64,000 bases of DNA. Source: Cordilura impudica (lineage: Eukaryota; Arthropoda; Insecta; Diptera; Scathophagidae). A program made the position numbers and the translations under genes. Positions 1 to 10,226 of the stretch are shown piece after piece. Under the pieces are notes generated by a model. The model searched no databases. It had not been told where the DNA came from and worked only from the letters and a program-made list of their open reading frames with translations. The stretch lies in NCBI GenBank assembly GCA_963682025.1, contig OY821517.1:53712662-53776661 (forward strand), in the 5' to 3' direction. Each line of letters starts with the position of its first letter. Position 1 is the stretch's first letter.

Positions 1-1697
1 TAGCGAGATAACAGCCAATATTTTGGTGGTTCAAAATTGGACTTCTCGCATGGATCACTTAAGTCGAAGTCGTGTTCAACATTTACATTAAATAATATTT
101 AAAAAGAAAGGGCAACCATTAATTAATAAACTCATATACAAATTCTATACACTTCTGCAATTTTTAATTTTTTTAATCAAAAACCAAATGCTGAAAAAAT
201 TACCCTTTACTTATTTGGAAGTATTTCAATTTAAAGTTTTTGTTTTTATTCTCTCAATATTAACTCAATATCAGATCTTCCATTCAAAAATCATCGTATA
301 AAGTTTTTACTTCTTTATATACATTTTTTATTTAAATATAATTTTTATTATTTATTATTTTGTTTTAATTCTCGATACAAATTTGTAATTTCTAATATTC
401 ATTTGGATACTCTCAATTACTATTTGATATTGTGTAGATTTGAAAGTGTTTTTTCTTAGTAGTTTTGTATTAACTTTGAAGTTGTTTAAAACCAAATTCA
501 AAAAACTTTTTCCTTTGGAAGCAATAAAAAAGAGATTATTTGCTGGTAACGCTGTATAATTATAATAAATTTAAAATAATATAAAATTTAGTATTACAAC
601 TCAGTCATTTTCTAACTCAAATTCGAAATCAACAAAGTTCTATCATCTTTTCATTTAATAACTTTAAAAAATGTATTTTTAATTGCAAACTGTTAACCAT
701 TTTTGTCATCATCAGATAAGTATCTGCGCCATCTCATTATGACTAAACTTGTCATCATTGTCTCTTAAGAGCTAACGCATATTCATGCTTCTTCTTTCAT
801 CATATAATCTACGAACATAATTTATCTCATTATTGTAGTTCTTGTAAACATCTATTCATTCAAGTATAACTTGTTATTCCTGCGAACAAAGTCCTTGAAA
901 AATATCTTCAATTTTTTTTTTTAATTTTTCTTGTGTTGCTGTTGTTTATACGAGTATATCGTTAATATGAAACGATCCATCTATTCAATAAATAATAAAT
1001 AAGAAACTTTTCAATATGATATAAAACAACTTTAAATCTTGTAGGTTTTTCGAATCAATAAAAATGTAAGATGTGTAATTTAACACTCTTGAAAAAGAAA
1101 GCTGTTTAATGTATAAACGTTTGAAAAATTAAATATTAATCACAATAAATTAAAAAGCTTTAATAATGGAAGCAGTATTCATGAACAAAATTTTATTGCA
1201 GAATGAAACAGAAATACCTGTAATGCGATTCATTTTTTCTAGTAGGTCTTGTTTGTCCTTGAAATTTCGAAACACCTCCCAAAATGTTGAGTTACCGGTA
1301 AAAAAAAATTGGGGTTTCGGCCCTTTTGCTCATATGAGATAGTAACTTTGTTGAATATATACCAATTTTTAATTTCTCAGTGGACTTCGAAAGGAAAAAC
1401 TGAGACCTTTGGAAGTTATGAACATAATATTTAAGTAATTTTTAGATATCTGCGCGCATTCCTCCAGCAAACTCATGAAAAAAAAATTCTTTATTTTTCA
1501 ACTTTGGAGAGGTTTTACACATTTTTATATTAAGGAACCGTATAATTTACGAATTTATTATAAAAGTATGTCTATTTATGAGTAAAATGCAGCTTTGATT
1601 TAAAAAATCCGTTAAAAATTTACTTTTAATAAAAATAAATTGAGGAATAAATGCTTGCATTCTTGTCCATTTAACTCAAAAATGTTTTGCCCATTTT
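1..1697. other. AT-rich intergenic DNA, nothing recognised
   Basis: The stretch is very AT-rich with stop codons throughout all frames. No long reading frame, RNA gene, tandem array or terminal inverted repeat could be recognised. A piece around 1195-1300 is less AT-rich and could be an old coding fragment on the minus strand, but no family motif is visible. Confidence 0.5.
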
Positions 1698-2415
1698 TTA
1701 TACCTATACCACCATGTGGTCAGGGTATAATGACTTTGTGCTGATGTTTATAACTACCAAAAATATTTCAATCACTTTCTGAGTCTATGCCTTTCTGTCC
1801 GTCCGTCCGACCGTCTGTGTGTCCATGTAAACTTTGTTATCAAACTACAGGTCGTCAATCTGAATATATTTAGTTAAAATTTTAGCGTATAAGCTTCTAT
1901 CGGCCATACGATGCACGCTATTGAAATTGGTGAAAATCGGTTCATGTTCAGACCTAGTCCCCATATAAATGACCCCTATGAGATCGACTTAAATTGCCAT
2001 AATATCCAAATTTTCACACAAATCTCGGTCAAATTTGGTTTGTGTATGTTTATAACATCCATTTATCATAGTTCAAAACTAAATCCTATAGGACAATTCT
2101 TAGTCACAGCCACATAACCACATGAAGCTGATTCCCGATCTTCATTAAATCAATCAAAAAACAAAAATACTGCACAGTTTTTTCTCAAATTTGGTTTTAT
2201 ATGTTTTTGCAATAAAAAAGTGACCTTACCAAATATAGTCAAGATCGATTCATTCTTCGACCTAGTCCCCATATAAATATAGCATCCGATATTAACTTTT
2301 TCGTAGCCGAAGGCAAAAAATTAAAATTATTTTCTATATCTAATTAGTTGGACCTAAGAGATATGGTCTCTAAACACATGGTGTAGGGTATCCTATAGTC
2401 GGTCTAGACTACTTG
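1698..2415 (+). repeat. HINE-A interspersed repeat, copy 1
   Basis: This copy begins with a TATACC hairpin block and has the phrase GGTATAATGACTTTGTGCTG in slightly changed form. The GTCCGTCCG microsatellite follows near 1798, and the copy ends with a degenerate GGTCTAGAC palindrome and ACTTG at 2411-2415. The many short reading frames in such copies recur because the repeat recurs, so I do not regard them as genes. The classification as a DINE-1/HINE-like non-autonomous Helentron is inferred from the plan: subterminal inverted repeats, a GTCY microsatellite and a 3' palindrome. Confidence 0.75.
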
Positions 2416-2477
2416 TATTTTTTTAAATCAGCATCTTCAGCTTCCCGTTGAAGTGAACAATAGTATTCCGGAATCAT

Positions 2478-2705
2478 TATACCCGATACCACTATATGAT
2501 CAGGGTATAATGACTTTGTGCTGAAGTTTATAACTATTAAAAATATTTGACCATACCCATATTTTATTATACCGATCGACTCAGAATCACTTTCTCACTT
2601 TCTGAGTCGATTTAGCGATGTCCGTCCGTCTGTCTGTGTGTCCATGTAAACCTTGTAATCAAACTACAGGTTGCAAATGTGAATATATTTTGATGAAATT
2701 TAGTA
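2478..2705 (+). repeat. HINE-A copy 2, left part (split by Tigger)
   Basis: This is the 5' part of a HINE-A copy, including the GTCCGTCCGTCTGTC tract near 2622-2640. It stops at the TA at 2704-2705, and the remainder resumes at 8875. Joining the two halves across the Tigger element gives the ordinary repeat sequence (…GAAATTTAGTATATAAG…), so the interruption is a simple TA-targeted insertion. Confidence 0.85.
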
Positions 2706-3151
2706 CACTTAGGTCTGTTATTATGCGGTTTATTTTTATGCGGATTTGAAATTATGCGGTTTTAAATTCGATTTTTTTTTTTTTTTGTTAAATCATTTTT
2801 TTATTGCACTTTCAAAAATTTTTCTCGTTTTAAACATTTCTAAACGTTGGCATCACTAATAACGATGCGTACCCGATGTGTGTACATGTGTAAGCAACGA
2901 AAGCATATTGTTTGGTGATTCCCCATTTTAAATTACAAAATTAAATGTTTATATTTTAGTCATTCAACCTGAGTGTAATTCTGTCATTGAACTTGTTACG
3001 TCCAAAGTGGGAGGTTTCGTTTTTCATTTGCATCGTACACATTTAATCTTTATTTTTTTTATATATTATTTGAAAAGGTAAGTGCTACGATATGTGCCTT
3101 AAATTAATGAAATAAAATTTGTTATAGTTTTAAGGTTTTTTTTTTCAGATA

Positions 3152-3648
3152 ATGGACACAACTAAAAAAAGAAGCCATTTCTTTGGAAACAAAAATGGAT
3201 ATTTTAAATCGTATAGAAAAGGGTGAAAGGTATGTTACTATTGGAAAACATTTTAAGCTTGGAGAATCTTCAATAAGAGCAATTAAAAAGAATGAATCTC
3301 AAATAAAAAAATCGGTTAGTTCTGGAACACTTCTTAGTTCAAAATTATCATCTTATTCTCGTGATTCCGTTTTGGAAAAATGGAGCGAGGTCTTATAATA
3401 TGGATTGAAGGTCTGACTAAGAAAAAAAATACCTATTAGTGGTTACTTAATTATAGAAAAGGCACTTATTTTGAATGAAAAAATTAAAGAATCGGAGCCA
3501 TCCATATCTAAAAAATTTTCGGCAAGCAAAGGGTGGCTTACCGTATTTTTAAAGAGGAATGCACTTCATAACGTTCAAATTAGAGGCGAAACTGCATTAG
3601 ATGATGAAGACAGTGCCAGAACCTATCCCGAAAATTTAAAAAAGATTA
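3152..3648 (+). pseudogene. Tigger/pogo transposase, N-terminal part
   Basis: Starting near the ATG at 3152 the translation reads as a CENP-B-type N-terminal helix-turn-helix (EAISLETKMDILNRIEKG, then YVTIGKHFKLGESSIRAIKKNE). A second DNA-binding domain of the Tc5/CENP-B type follows (SKKFSASKGWLTVFLKRN at about 3500-3560). At least two frameshifts separate the start, the first domain and the second domain. The frame runs to ENLKKI and is cut at 3646-3648 by the inserted element; the next codons continue at 7099. The relic cannot make a full transposase. Confidence 0.85.
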
Positions 3649-4275
3649 CACAAGGGAACAAAATTGAACTTTTTTTGTGTTGATTTGAAATTTATAGCAA
3701 ATTTTTACTAATTTGAGGTCGCTGATTTCAAATCTGCACTTGGTTTTTTTCTATCAGCTCGACTTTTCGAGATATACCGTTATGTTCAAAATTAAGGCAC
3801 TTCCGCTACATATATTGGAATAACTTGAAAACGGTTCACCATATTAAATTAAAAAAAAAATCCGAAACTCGCAAACAATATTCTCTTAAAGCCGTGCTTA
3901 CTTTATTTTTAAATTTTCCAAGTAGTTTTAGAGATATCGTTCAAGTTTTGAAAAAAAAATTAAAATTTTTTTTAAAAAAACATTTTTTTTGTTTTTTAAA
4001 AATTCCTAAAAAATAAAAATGGGACAAAAATCACAGTTTTGGTCTACAAACAGTTAGTTAAATATATTTCGAATAAAATGAGCTTTATTTCATTGCAATC
4101 GGTGCACAACTTTTGATTTTGTTCACGATTTACTGAATTGATATAAATCGCGATTTCCATACAAAAATAACATTTTCTAATGTGTAAGTGTTTGTATGTA
4201 ATAAGTTAGTTTTTTATGATTCTAAGAATTAAAAAAATTAAGTAATAAAAAAAGATTATTTCATTTTTATGGTCA
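3649..4275 (+). repeat. Left long terminal inverted repeat of copy 1
   Basis: About 627 bp that matches the reverse complement of 6477-7095 almost base for base over most of its length, diverging mainly in the outermost 90 bp next to the tip. A 60-odd residue reading frame in each arm begins MKTVHHIKLKKKSETRKQ. Because the two arms are copies of each other, that shared frame is not evidence of a real protein. The similarity of the arms suggests recent insertion or gene conversion. Confidence 0.85.
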
Positions 4276-4354
4276 GCTATACTTTTTAATTTAACACAAA
4301 AAGAGAATTTTAAAGAAAAATAAAAAATTTTAATACACAAATATTACAATGTAA

Positions 4355-6048
4355 TTACAACTCATCGAAAAATTTTCTTTTATAAGATTTTCTTAAATAA
4401 CCTTGTTTAGAGGGATTTGTTTTAATGCTCCAGCAATAGTCCGCCATCATATGCTTATCCCAGTGACCCTGGTACCGCGCTCCTCTATAGTGCGGATATC
4501 TTGATGGAAACGTTCACCTTGTTCTTCACTGAAGTCTCCAAGATTTTCAGGGAAACAATCCAAATGACTGTGTAGGTAGTGCACCTTAATGCTCATATTA
4601 CAACCAAGCTGCTTGAAATGTGACAACATGTTATCCACGTGGTCCGAATAGTGCTCACCCTTTTTGTTTCCCAGGAAATTGCGCACTATCCAAACAAATT
4701 CATTCCAAGCATTTCTTTCAATATCTGTCATGGAATTACTAAAATTTTCATCATTGATTAATTTTTGATTTGAGGGCCATCAAAAATGCCAGCTTTCAGT
4801 TTCTCCGAACTCAAATTGTTGAACTTTTTACTGATATATCTAAAACAATCACCGTCCTTGTTGAGAGCTTTGACAAATTGTTTCATAAGTCCTAGCTTGA
4901 TATGGAGAGGTGGCAGTATTATGCGATCCCTGGGCACAAGTGGTTGATTAACTATATTGTGGTTTCCTGGAACCATAGCTTCCCTCGAAGGCCAGTCTTT
5001 CTTACTCCAGTGTTCAGATCTGGCTCTGCTATCCCATAAACAAATGAAACACTGATATTTTGTGTAGCCACCTTGTTGGCCTAGAAGAAAATTCACCATT
5101 TTTAGATCCACACAAATTAGCCAGCGGTGTTCGTTGTACTTTATTTTATTTATAACTGAGGCAATTGTAGAATATTCTTCTTTAGCTTTAGTTGAATGTG
5201 CAATGGGCAACGAACCCAATTTATTACCGTTATGCAGAAGTACACATTTTAGGCTGCGTTTAGAAGAATCTATAAATAGTCGCCAGTCATTTGGATTATA
5301 CTCCTCTAATCCCATCGCTGTTACTAAACCAGGAACATCTGAACAATAAACAAATTCATCGTCTTCGGAAAAGAATGGAAGTAAGTTTTTTTTCTCTGTT
5401 ACGGTAGTATGAAATTGTTGTTCCTTGGGTTAACAGATTTTTTTGCTTTAACCGAGAAGCAAGAATTTCAGATGCTTTTTTAGAAAGTCCAAGGTCTCTC
5501 ACTAAATCACTAAGCTCCTCCTGATTAAATTGCTCGCGTTCAGAAGAAATATCTAAATGCAAGTCATCTGATCCAAATTCAGAAATTGGTGAAGGAACAT
5601 TTTGTCGTAAGTCGTGGAAATTGTGTGTAGATGTAGATGGTTGTGGTTCTGAATCCTCACTAGAGTACAGGACTGGTTGGGTAATAGACAACACGTTAGG
5701 ATAAATCCATTTAGACCAGTTTGTTTTATTAATGCCTGTTATGTTGACAGCGCAAAAATAACAATCATCATAATGATTCGAAGGTTCCCGCCAGATCATT
5801 GGTGTTTTATACTTGAAGTGGGTCCGTTGCTTGTTTGCCCATAACCTTAAATACTCTACACAGTTTTTACATACAGTATTAAGAATCCAGTACTTGTCAC
5901 GGGTTTCCATGGTAAATCCGAAGTAGTCAAAATAAATTTTTTTAATAAAATCTGACACACTTTTTCTATTTTTTATAAACGTGTATTCGCCACATATGTT
6001 ACAAAAATAGTTGGGATTGATTTTACAGGTGTTTCTTGACGTAGCCAT
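4355..6048 (-). pseudogene. Transposase-like protein of the unassigned family (three frameshifts)
   Basis: About 560 residues from the ATG at 6046-6048 to a stop at 4355-4357. The N-terminal 100 residues carry three CX2C pairs (about C16/C19, C60/C63, C96/C99) and the phrase PMIWREPSNHYDDCYFC. After an acidic linker come LVRDLGLSKKASEILASRLK, then WRLFIDSSKRSLKCVLLHNG, WLICVDLK, a CFIC pair, LPPLHIKLGLMK, and finally EEQGERFHQD and MMADYCW. I read the two Asp and the Glu of GER as a candidate DDE triad with a CX2C/LH zinc site; this is inference. Single-base shifts near 5375, 4752 and 4475 break the frame; otherwise the gene is complete. No intron is needed. Related multicopy proteins occur, from memory, in aphids, Hydra and other animals as uncharacterised proteins. 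Confidence 0.75.
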
Positions 6049-6097
6049 TGCACAATTTTGAAGTATATATCAAAGTAACACAATTTTCAATAAATAA

Positions 6098-6135
6098 CAC
6101 ACGGGAACAAAATTGAACTTTTTTGTGTTGACTGA
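6098..6135 (+). repeat. Internal copy of the element tip
   Basis: The sequence CACACGGGAACAAAATTG and the following TTTTTTGTGTTGA nearly repeat the first 40 bases of the left end (3649-3690) in direct orientation. It lies about 50 bp upstream of the transposase-like start codon. It may be a second binding site for the protein or a remnant from which the long inverted repeats grew. Confidence 0.6.
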
Positions 6136-6476
6136 TTAAATGTTCAATGTAAAATGATTTATATTTTTTGTCGTTATACTTTTCGCTTTCGTAAACACTT
6201 GTTGAATGAGAAAAATTGGTTGAATGAACCCATATAAATACTTAGTAGTTTTTTACTGAAGTACCAAAAAAAATTATATCCACAATTTTATTGACAGTCA
6301 CTTATGAATGAACACATGTGTTCAGGGGAATTCCTTTAAAAAATCATCCGTTACCAACGGTAAACCACACATCAATAAAAACAAGTGGACTTTTATTTTT
6401 TCTCTTTAATTGACTGTGAACTGACTAGGTGTCATAAAGGGACAATAAAATTTATAGGCGTTATGAGTTTGCTACC

Positions 6477-7095
6477 GCAACCATAAAAATTAAATAATCT
6501 TTTTTTATTACTTAATTTTTTTAATTCTTAGAATCATAAAAAACTAACTTATTACATACAAACACTTACACATTAGAAAATGTTATTTTTGTATGGAAAT
6601 CGCGATTTATATCAATTCAGTAAATCGTGAACAAAATCAAAAGTTGTGCACCGATTGCAATGAAATAAAGCTCATTTTATTCGAAATATATTTAACTAAC
6701 TGTTTGTAGACCAAAACTGTGATTTTTGTCCCATTTTTATTTTTTAGGAATTTTTAAAGAACAAAAAAAATGTTTTTTTTAAAAAAATTTTAATTTTTTT
6801 TTTCAAAACTTGAACGATATCTCTAAAACTACTTGGAAAATTTAAAAACAAAGTAAGCACGGCTTTAAGAGAATATTGTTTGCGAGTTTCGGATTTTTTT
6901 TTTAATTTAATATGGTGAACCGTTTTCAAGTTATTCCAATGTATGTAGCGGAAGTGCCTTAATTTTGAACATAACGGTATATCTCGAAAAGTCGAGCTGA
7001 TAGAAAAAAACCAAGGGCAGATTTGGATTCAGCGTCCCAAATAACCTTAAAAACAATATTCAGTTCTTAATCAACAGAACCATTGTTCCCTTGTG
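6477..7095 (-). repeat. Right long terminal inverted repeat of copy 1
   Basis: Inverse partner of 3649-4275. The innermost matching base lies at the CCATAAAAATTAAATAATC block, and the outer end is the TGTTCCCTTGTG tip. The outermost 90 bp differ more between the arms than the inner 500 bp do. Confidence 0.85.
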
Positions 7096-7098
7096 TTA

Positions 7099-8364
7099 TC
7101 GAAGATGGAGGTTATTGTGCACATCAGCTTTTTAATGCAGATGAAACTGGATTGTTCTGGAAAAAAATGCCTAATCGTACGTATATAGCAAAATCTGAAA
7201 AATAAAACGATAGTGGGTTTAAAGCAAACAAGAATTGGATAACTTTTTTACTAAGCAGTAATGCTTCAGGCGATCGAATGTTAAAACCACTGGTAGTAAA
7301 CAAATTTTTAAGACCACGAGCTTTAAAAGGTAAGAATTTAAAGCGCTTACCCGCTAATTCCAAAGCCTGGGTAACAACTGCAATTTTTACCGAATGATTT
7401 AACAAATGCTTTGTGCCCGAAGTAGAATTTTATATGAAGCAAAAAATGTACAATTAAAAGTTTTGCTTATAGTGAATAATGCTCCAGGGCATCCACACAT
7501 CGAACATCCCAATGTGAAGGTAGTATTTTTTCCACCCAACACTACAAACATTTAAAAAATATTATATTAAACGTACGTAGAAATTTATAGTCAATAAAAT
7601 AGAAAACGAATCATTAACGCTAAATAAGGTATTGAAAAAATGCACAATTTTCGACTGCATAATTCATTCTTCATCAGCTTTGTCAGATATAAGACCACAC
7701 ACTTTAAACGCTTGCTGGAAAGCGGCTTGGCCTGAGTGTGTTATAAATAATACAGGAAATGAAACAGTAACAATATGTGACGATATCATAGCTTTGGCAC
7801 ACCAAATCGGAGGAGAGGGGTTTGATACATTAAATTACAATGATTTGGAAGAATTGCTCGAGGATATTCCATTAAGTGACGACGAAATTATTAATGGCAT
7901 AACTAATGATGAAAATCCAGAAAGTGATTGTGACGAAGAAACTTTACCACCACTTAATGTTCAAACAGTTGGAAAAATTTTGCAAACAATTAATGTATTA
8001 CAAAATCAAATCCTTCTGTACGAACTTGACACTAAAAAAGCCTTAAGACTCAATAGAGAAATTTGCTACCTTATGTCGAGATATCGCGAACAACACAACC
8101 AGTTTAAATAAAAAAACAGTACAACTCAAAAATTATTGACCAATTATTTTGAAAAAAACAGATAAAAATCTTCCAAATGAAGACAGTATGAATGCTCCGA
8201 CCTTATCATCTGATAATGTTTATGTTATATCATCTAGGGAAGATAACGGTGATGATTTAATTGGTTCATCGAGCGAAGTAATTTTGCATCACTTCCAAAA
8301 CGGGCTAGAGCCTTATCAAGTAGTGATTGAGATAATATGTAATGTTAAATATAAATTAATTTAA
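7099..8364 (+). pseudogene. Tigger/pogo transposase, catalytic and C-terminal part
   Basis: The frame resumes with IEDGGYCAHQLFNADETGLFWKKMP, the first catalytic Asp block of pogo/Tigger transposases (…NADETGLFW…). Near 7455-7535 a second block reads VLLIVNNAPGHPHIE…VVFFPPNTTN. Here the usual DNAPGH catalytic Asp is replaced by Asn (NNAPGH). From 7632 the C-terminal part reads …TLNACWKAAWPECV, a typical family phrase, and runs to a stop near 8109. A short acidic frame at 8149-8364 may be a C-terminal tail after a stop. Several stops and shifts between 7200 and 7630 inactivate the gene. Confidence 0.85.
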
Positions 8365-8863
8365 TTTAAATGCATTTTTTTGGTTTCTAGTTTGCACTTA
8401 TTTTATTTATTTATTTATTTATATAAATTTATTTTTTACTTTCATAAAACTTTTTACTGTTTTTTTCTTTTTTTTTTTTTGTGTTTTTTATGTTTTAAAA
8501 TAAATTAATTTTTTTTTGTTTCTTTTATTTCATAATTCTTTTGTTTTTAGTATGTAATTATTTAATTTTTTATTTCAATATATTTTTAACTTATACAAAA
8601 CTGGTTTAGCCAGGTAATAAAAAAAAATTATACATTTTAATTTTTTTGTTTTTGTGTAAAAAGTGATATTTTTAATAAATGAATTGTTTTTTTTGGTTAT
8701 TTTTTATTTACTTTTTTATGCGATTTTAGTCAAATTTTTACGCCTTGATTTGTAGTTATGCGGTTTTTGAATTTTCTGAACGGATCATCCATTTTGTATG
8801 GAGTCTTTTTTATGCGGATTTCCTTTATGCGATTTATTTTTGGAACGCATCTACCGCATAAAA
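8365..8863. other. Tigger 3' non-coding region
   Basis: Very T-rich DNA between the transposase remnant and the right end of the Tigger element. Repeated TTATGCGG phrases at about 8716, 8757 and 8811-8830 echo those at 2721-2765 and are probably subterminal binding repeats. Confidence 0.6.
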
Positions 8864-8874
8864 AGACCTAAGTG

Positions 8875-9390
8875 TATATAAGTTTCAATCGGCCATAGCA
8901 TGAACGCTATTGAATTTGGTGAAAATCGGTGCATGTTTAGACCTAGTCCCCATGCAAATGACCCCTATGAGATGGACTTAAATTGTCATAAAATCCAAAT
9001 TATCTTATAAATATCGGTCAAATTGGGTTTGTGTATGTTGATTACTCCCATTAATCAGTAGTCCCCCCATATAAAGCTGATTCCCGATCTTCTCTTAAAT
9101 CTATTAAAAAAACAAAAACATTGCACAAATTTGGTATTTATATTTTTGCAAAAAATAAGTGACAAATATGGTCAGGATCGGTCCATTTCTCGACCTACTC
9201 ACCATATAAATATAACATCCGATATAAACTTTTTCATATTCAAAGGCAACAAAATTAATAACAATGTCACTCAAATTTGGGTTATGCTTATTTTCTATAT
9301 CCAATTAGTTGGGCCTAAGAGATAGGGTCTCTAAACACATGGTGTAGGGTATCATCTTATAGTCGATCAAGACCGACTATAATTTTCTTG
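8875..9390 (+). repeat. HINE-A copy 2, right part
   Basis: Continuation of the repeat split by Tigger. It contains the recurring phrases for GATCGGTCCATTT and ATCCGATATAAACTTTTTC, the GGTGTAGGGTATC subterminal repeat and a degenerate AGTCGATCAAGACCGACT palindrome. It ends TTTTCTTG at 9390 and directly abuts the small transposase fragment that follows. Confidence 0.85.
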
Positions 9391-9560
9391 TTTTTATTTT
9401 ATTTTTGCCTTCAAAACGTTTATCCATTGAAACCATTTCTTGGTGAAAATGTTCGCCTTGTTCATCGCTGGACTGGCTGAGGTTGTCTGGGATGAAGTAT
9501 AGAAAAGAAAGCAGGAAATGAAAAGCAATATTCACAGTTAAGTTCTTGCTCATACCAGCG
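9391..9560 (-). pseudogene. Fragment of the unassigned family protein (copy 4)
   Basis: Minus-strand translation reads FIPDNLSQSSDEQGEHFHQE and then MVSMDKRFEGK. This aligns with the FPENLGDFSEEQGERFHQD block of copy 1, including the candidate catalytic Glu. The remaining gene is missing: the left side is cut by HINE-A copy 2 and the right side fades into unrecognised sequence by about 9560. It is a dead fragment. Confidence 0.65.
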
Positions 9561-9737
9561 ACTGAATTTATAAGTGCGATTGAAGAGTTTGTTGTCTACT
9601 TCAACCACTCCAATATTGTTTTTAAAATCAGGCATATGACCGATATCCGTAAATAAGCCACAAATAATAGCAAAATAATAGCACACGCTTTTTATCAACT
9701 TGTAAACTTTTTATGCTCTATACCACTATATGATCAG

Positions 9738-9935
9738 TAGGGCGGGTCGATTTAAAAATCGCCCAAGTAACAAGGAAAATCGTATTCTAGGGATCAAAAT
9801 AAGTAACTTTGCCCGAGGAACCATACCTCTAAAACAAATTCTGATGTCCCGACTTTTGACCTGTCTGTCTGTGTCTCACTTTGTCCCATATAGAGTGCCC
9901 CAATCGAGTCCAAATGTATGATCGACCCCCACTTA
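9738..9935 (+). repeat. Repeat family C, partial copy
   Basis: Contains AGGGCGGGTCGATTTA, CCATACCTCTAAAAC and GACTTTTGACCTGTCTGTC. The same blocks occur in inverted order at 12070-12228, so it is a second copy of that dispersed repeat. The overlapping short frames on both strands have no recognisable domain. Confidence 0.6.
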
Positions 9936-10226
9936 CTTTGGAAGGTCGAACCACCCATGCCATTGGCACACTCCCTGGAACCCCTGGGTGTTCCCCATGC
10001 AAACATTTCAAAAAATCACCATTTTTGGCACTTTACATGAAAAATCAGCGAAATGGGTATGTTTTTTCTTTTTGGAGTTTATTTTTCTCTTCAGAAATTT
10101 ATCTGGTCGGAACATACGTAAATGAAAAAATTAATTTAACTTAGTAATAGAAAAGAAACTAAAAAAATTATTGTATGAAGTCTTTTTTGCTTTCAAGTCT
10201 GGGTAATTTCGCACGGCTCTCTAATG

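Larger units (their letters stand above)
3649..7095 (-). mobile_element. Unassigned DNA transposon family, copy 1 (near full length)
   Basis: The ends are CACAAGGGAACA (3649) and its inverse TGTTCCCTTGTG (ending 7095), with a 3-bp TTA duplication at 3646-3648 and 7096-7098. Terminal inverted repeats are unusually long, about 620 bp (3649-4275 and 6477-7095), and nearly identical. Between them lies one gene on the minus strand (4355-6048) and about 430 bp of upstream sequence. Taking out the element and one TTA restores an open Tigger transposase frame (ENLKKI-IEDGGYCAHQLFNADETG) and an empty site GATTATC. A 3-bp TWA duplication is typical of PIF/Harbinger, but the protein lacks Harbinger motifs, so the superfamily is left open. 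Confidence 0.85.
2706..8874 (+). mobile_element. Tigger/pogo-type DNA transposon, itself interrupted
   Basis: Terminal inverted repeats start CACTTAGGTCT at 2706 and mirror AGACCTAAGTG at 8864-8874. TA target duplications lie at 2704-2705 and 8875-8876. Copies of the phrase TTATGCGG occur near both ends. Removing the element restores a HINE-A copy. The transposase is of the CENP-B/jerky type and is broken by frameshifts. The 3447-bp element at 3649-7095 sits within its coding region. Pogo/Tigger elements use a DDD transposase and TA sites, which fits what is seen. Confidence 0.88.

Noticed and set aside
3825..4016. Two 60-odd residue proteins with identical N-termini in the arms of copy 1 (3825-4016 plus and 6744-6929 minus)
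   Set aside because: They lie in the long inverted repeats, so identity follows from the repeat. The tail is poly-Lys/Phe from A and T runs and there is no domain.
3649..7095. Assignment of the new element to PIF/Harbinger because of the TWA duplication
   Set aside because: The protein lacks the Harbinger transposase blocks, and no second Myb-like gene is present. The duplication alone is not enough.
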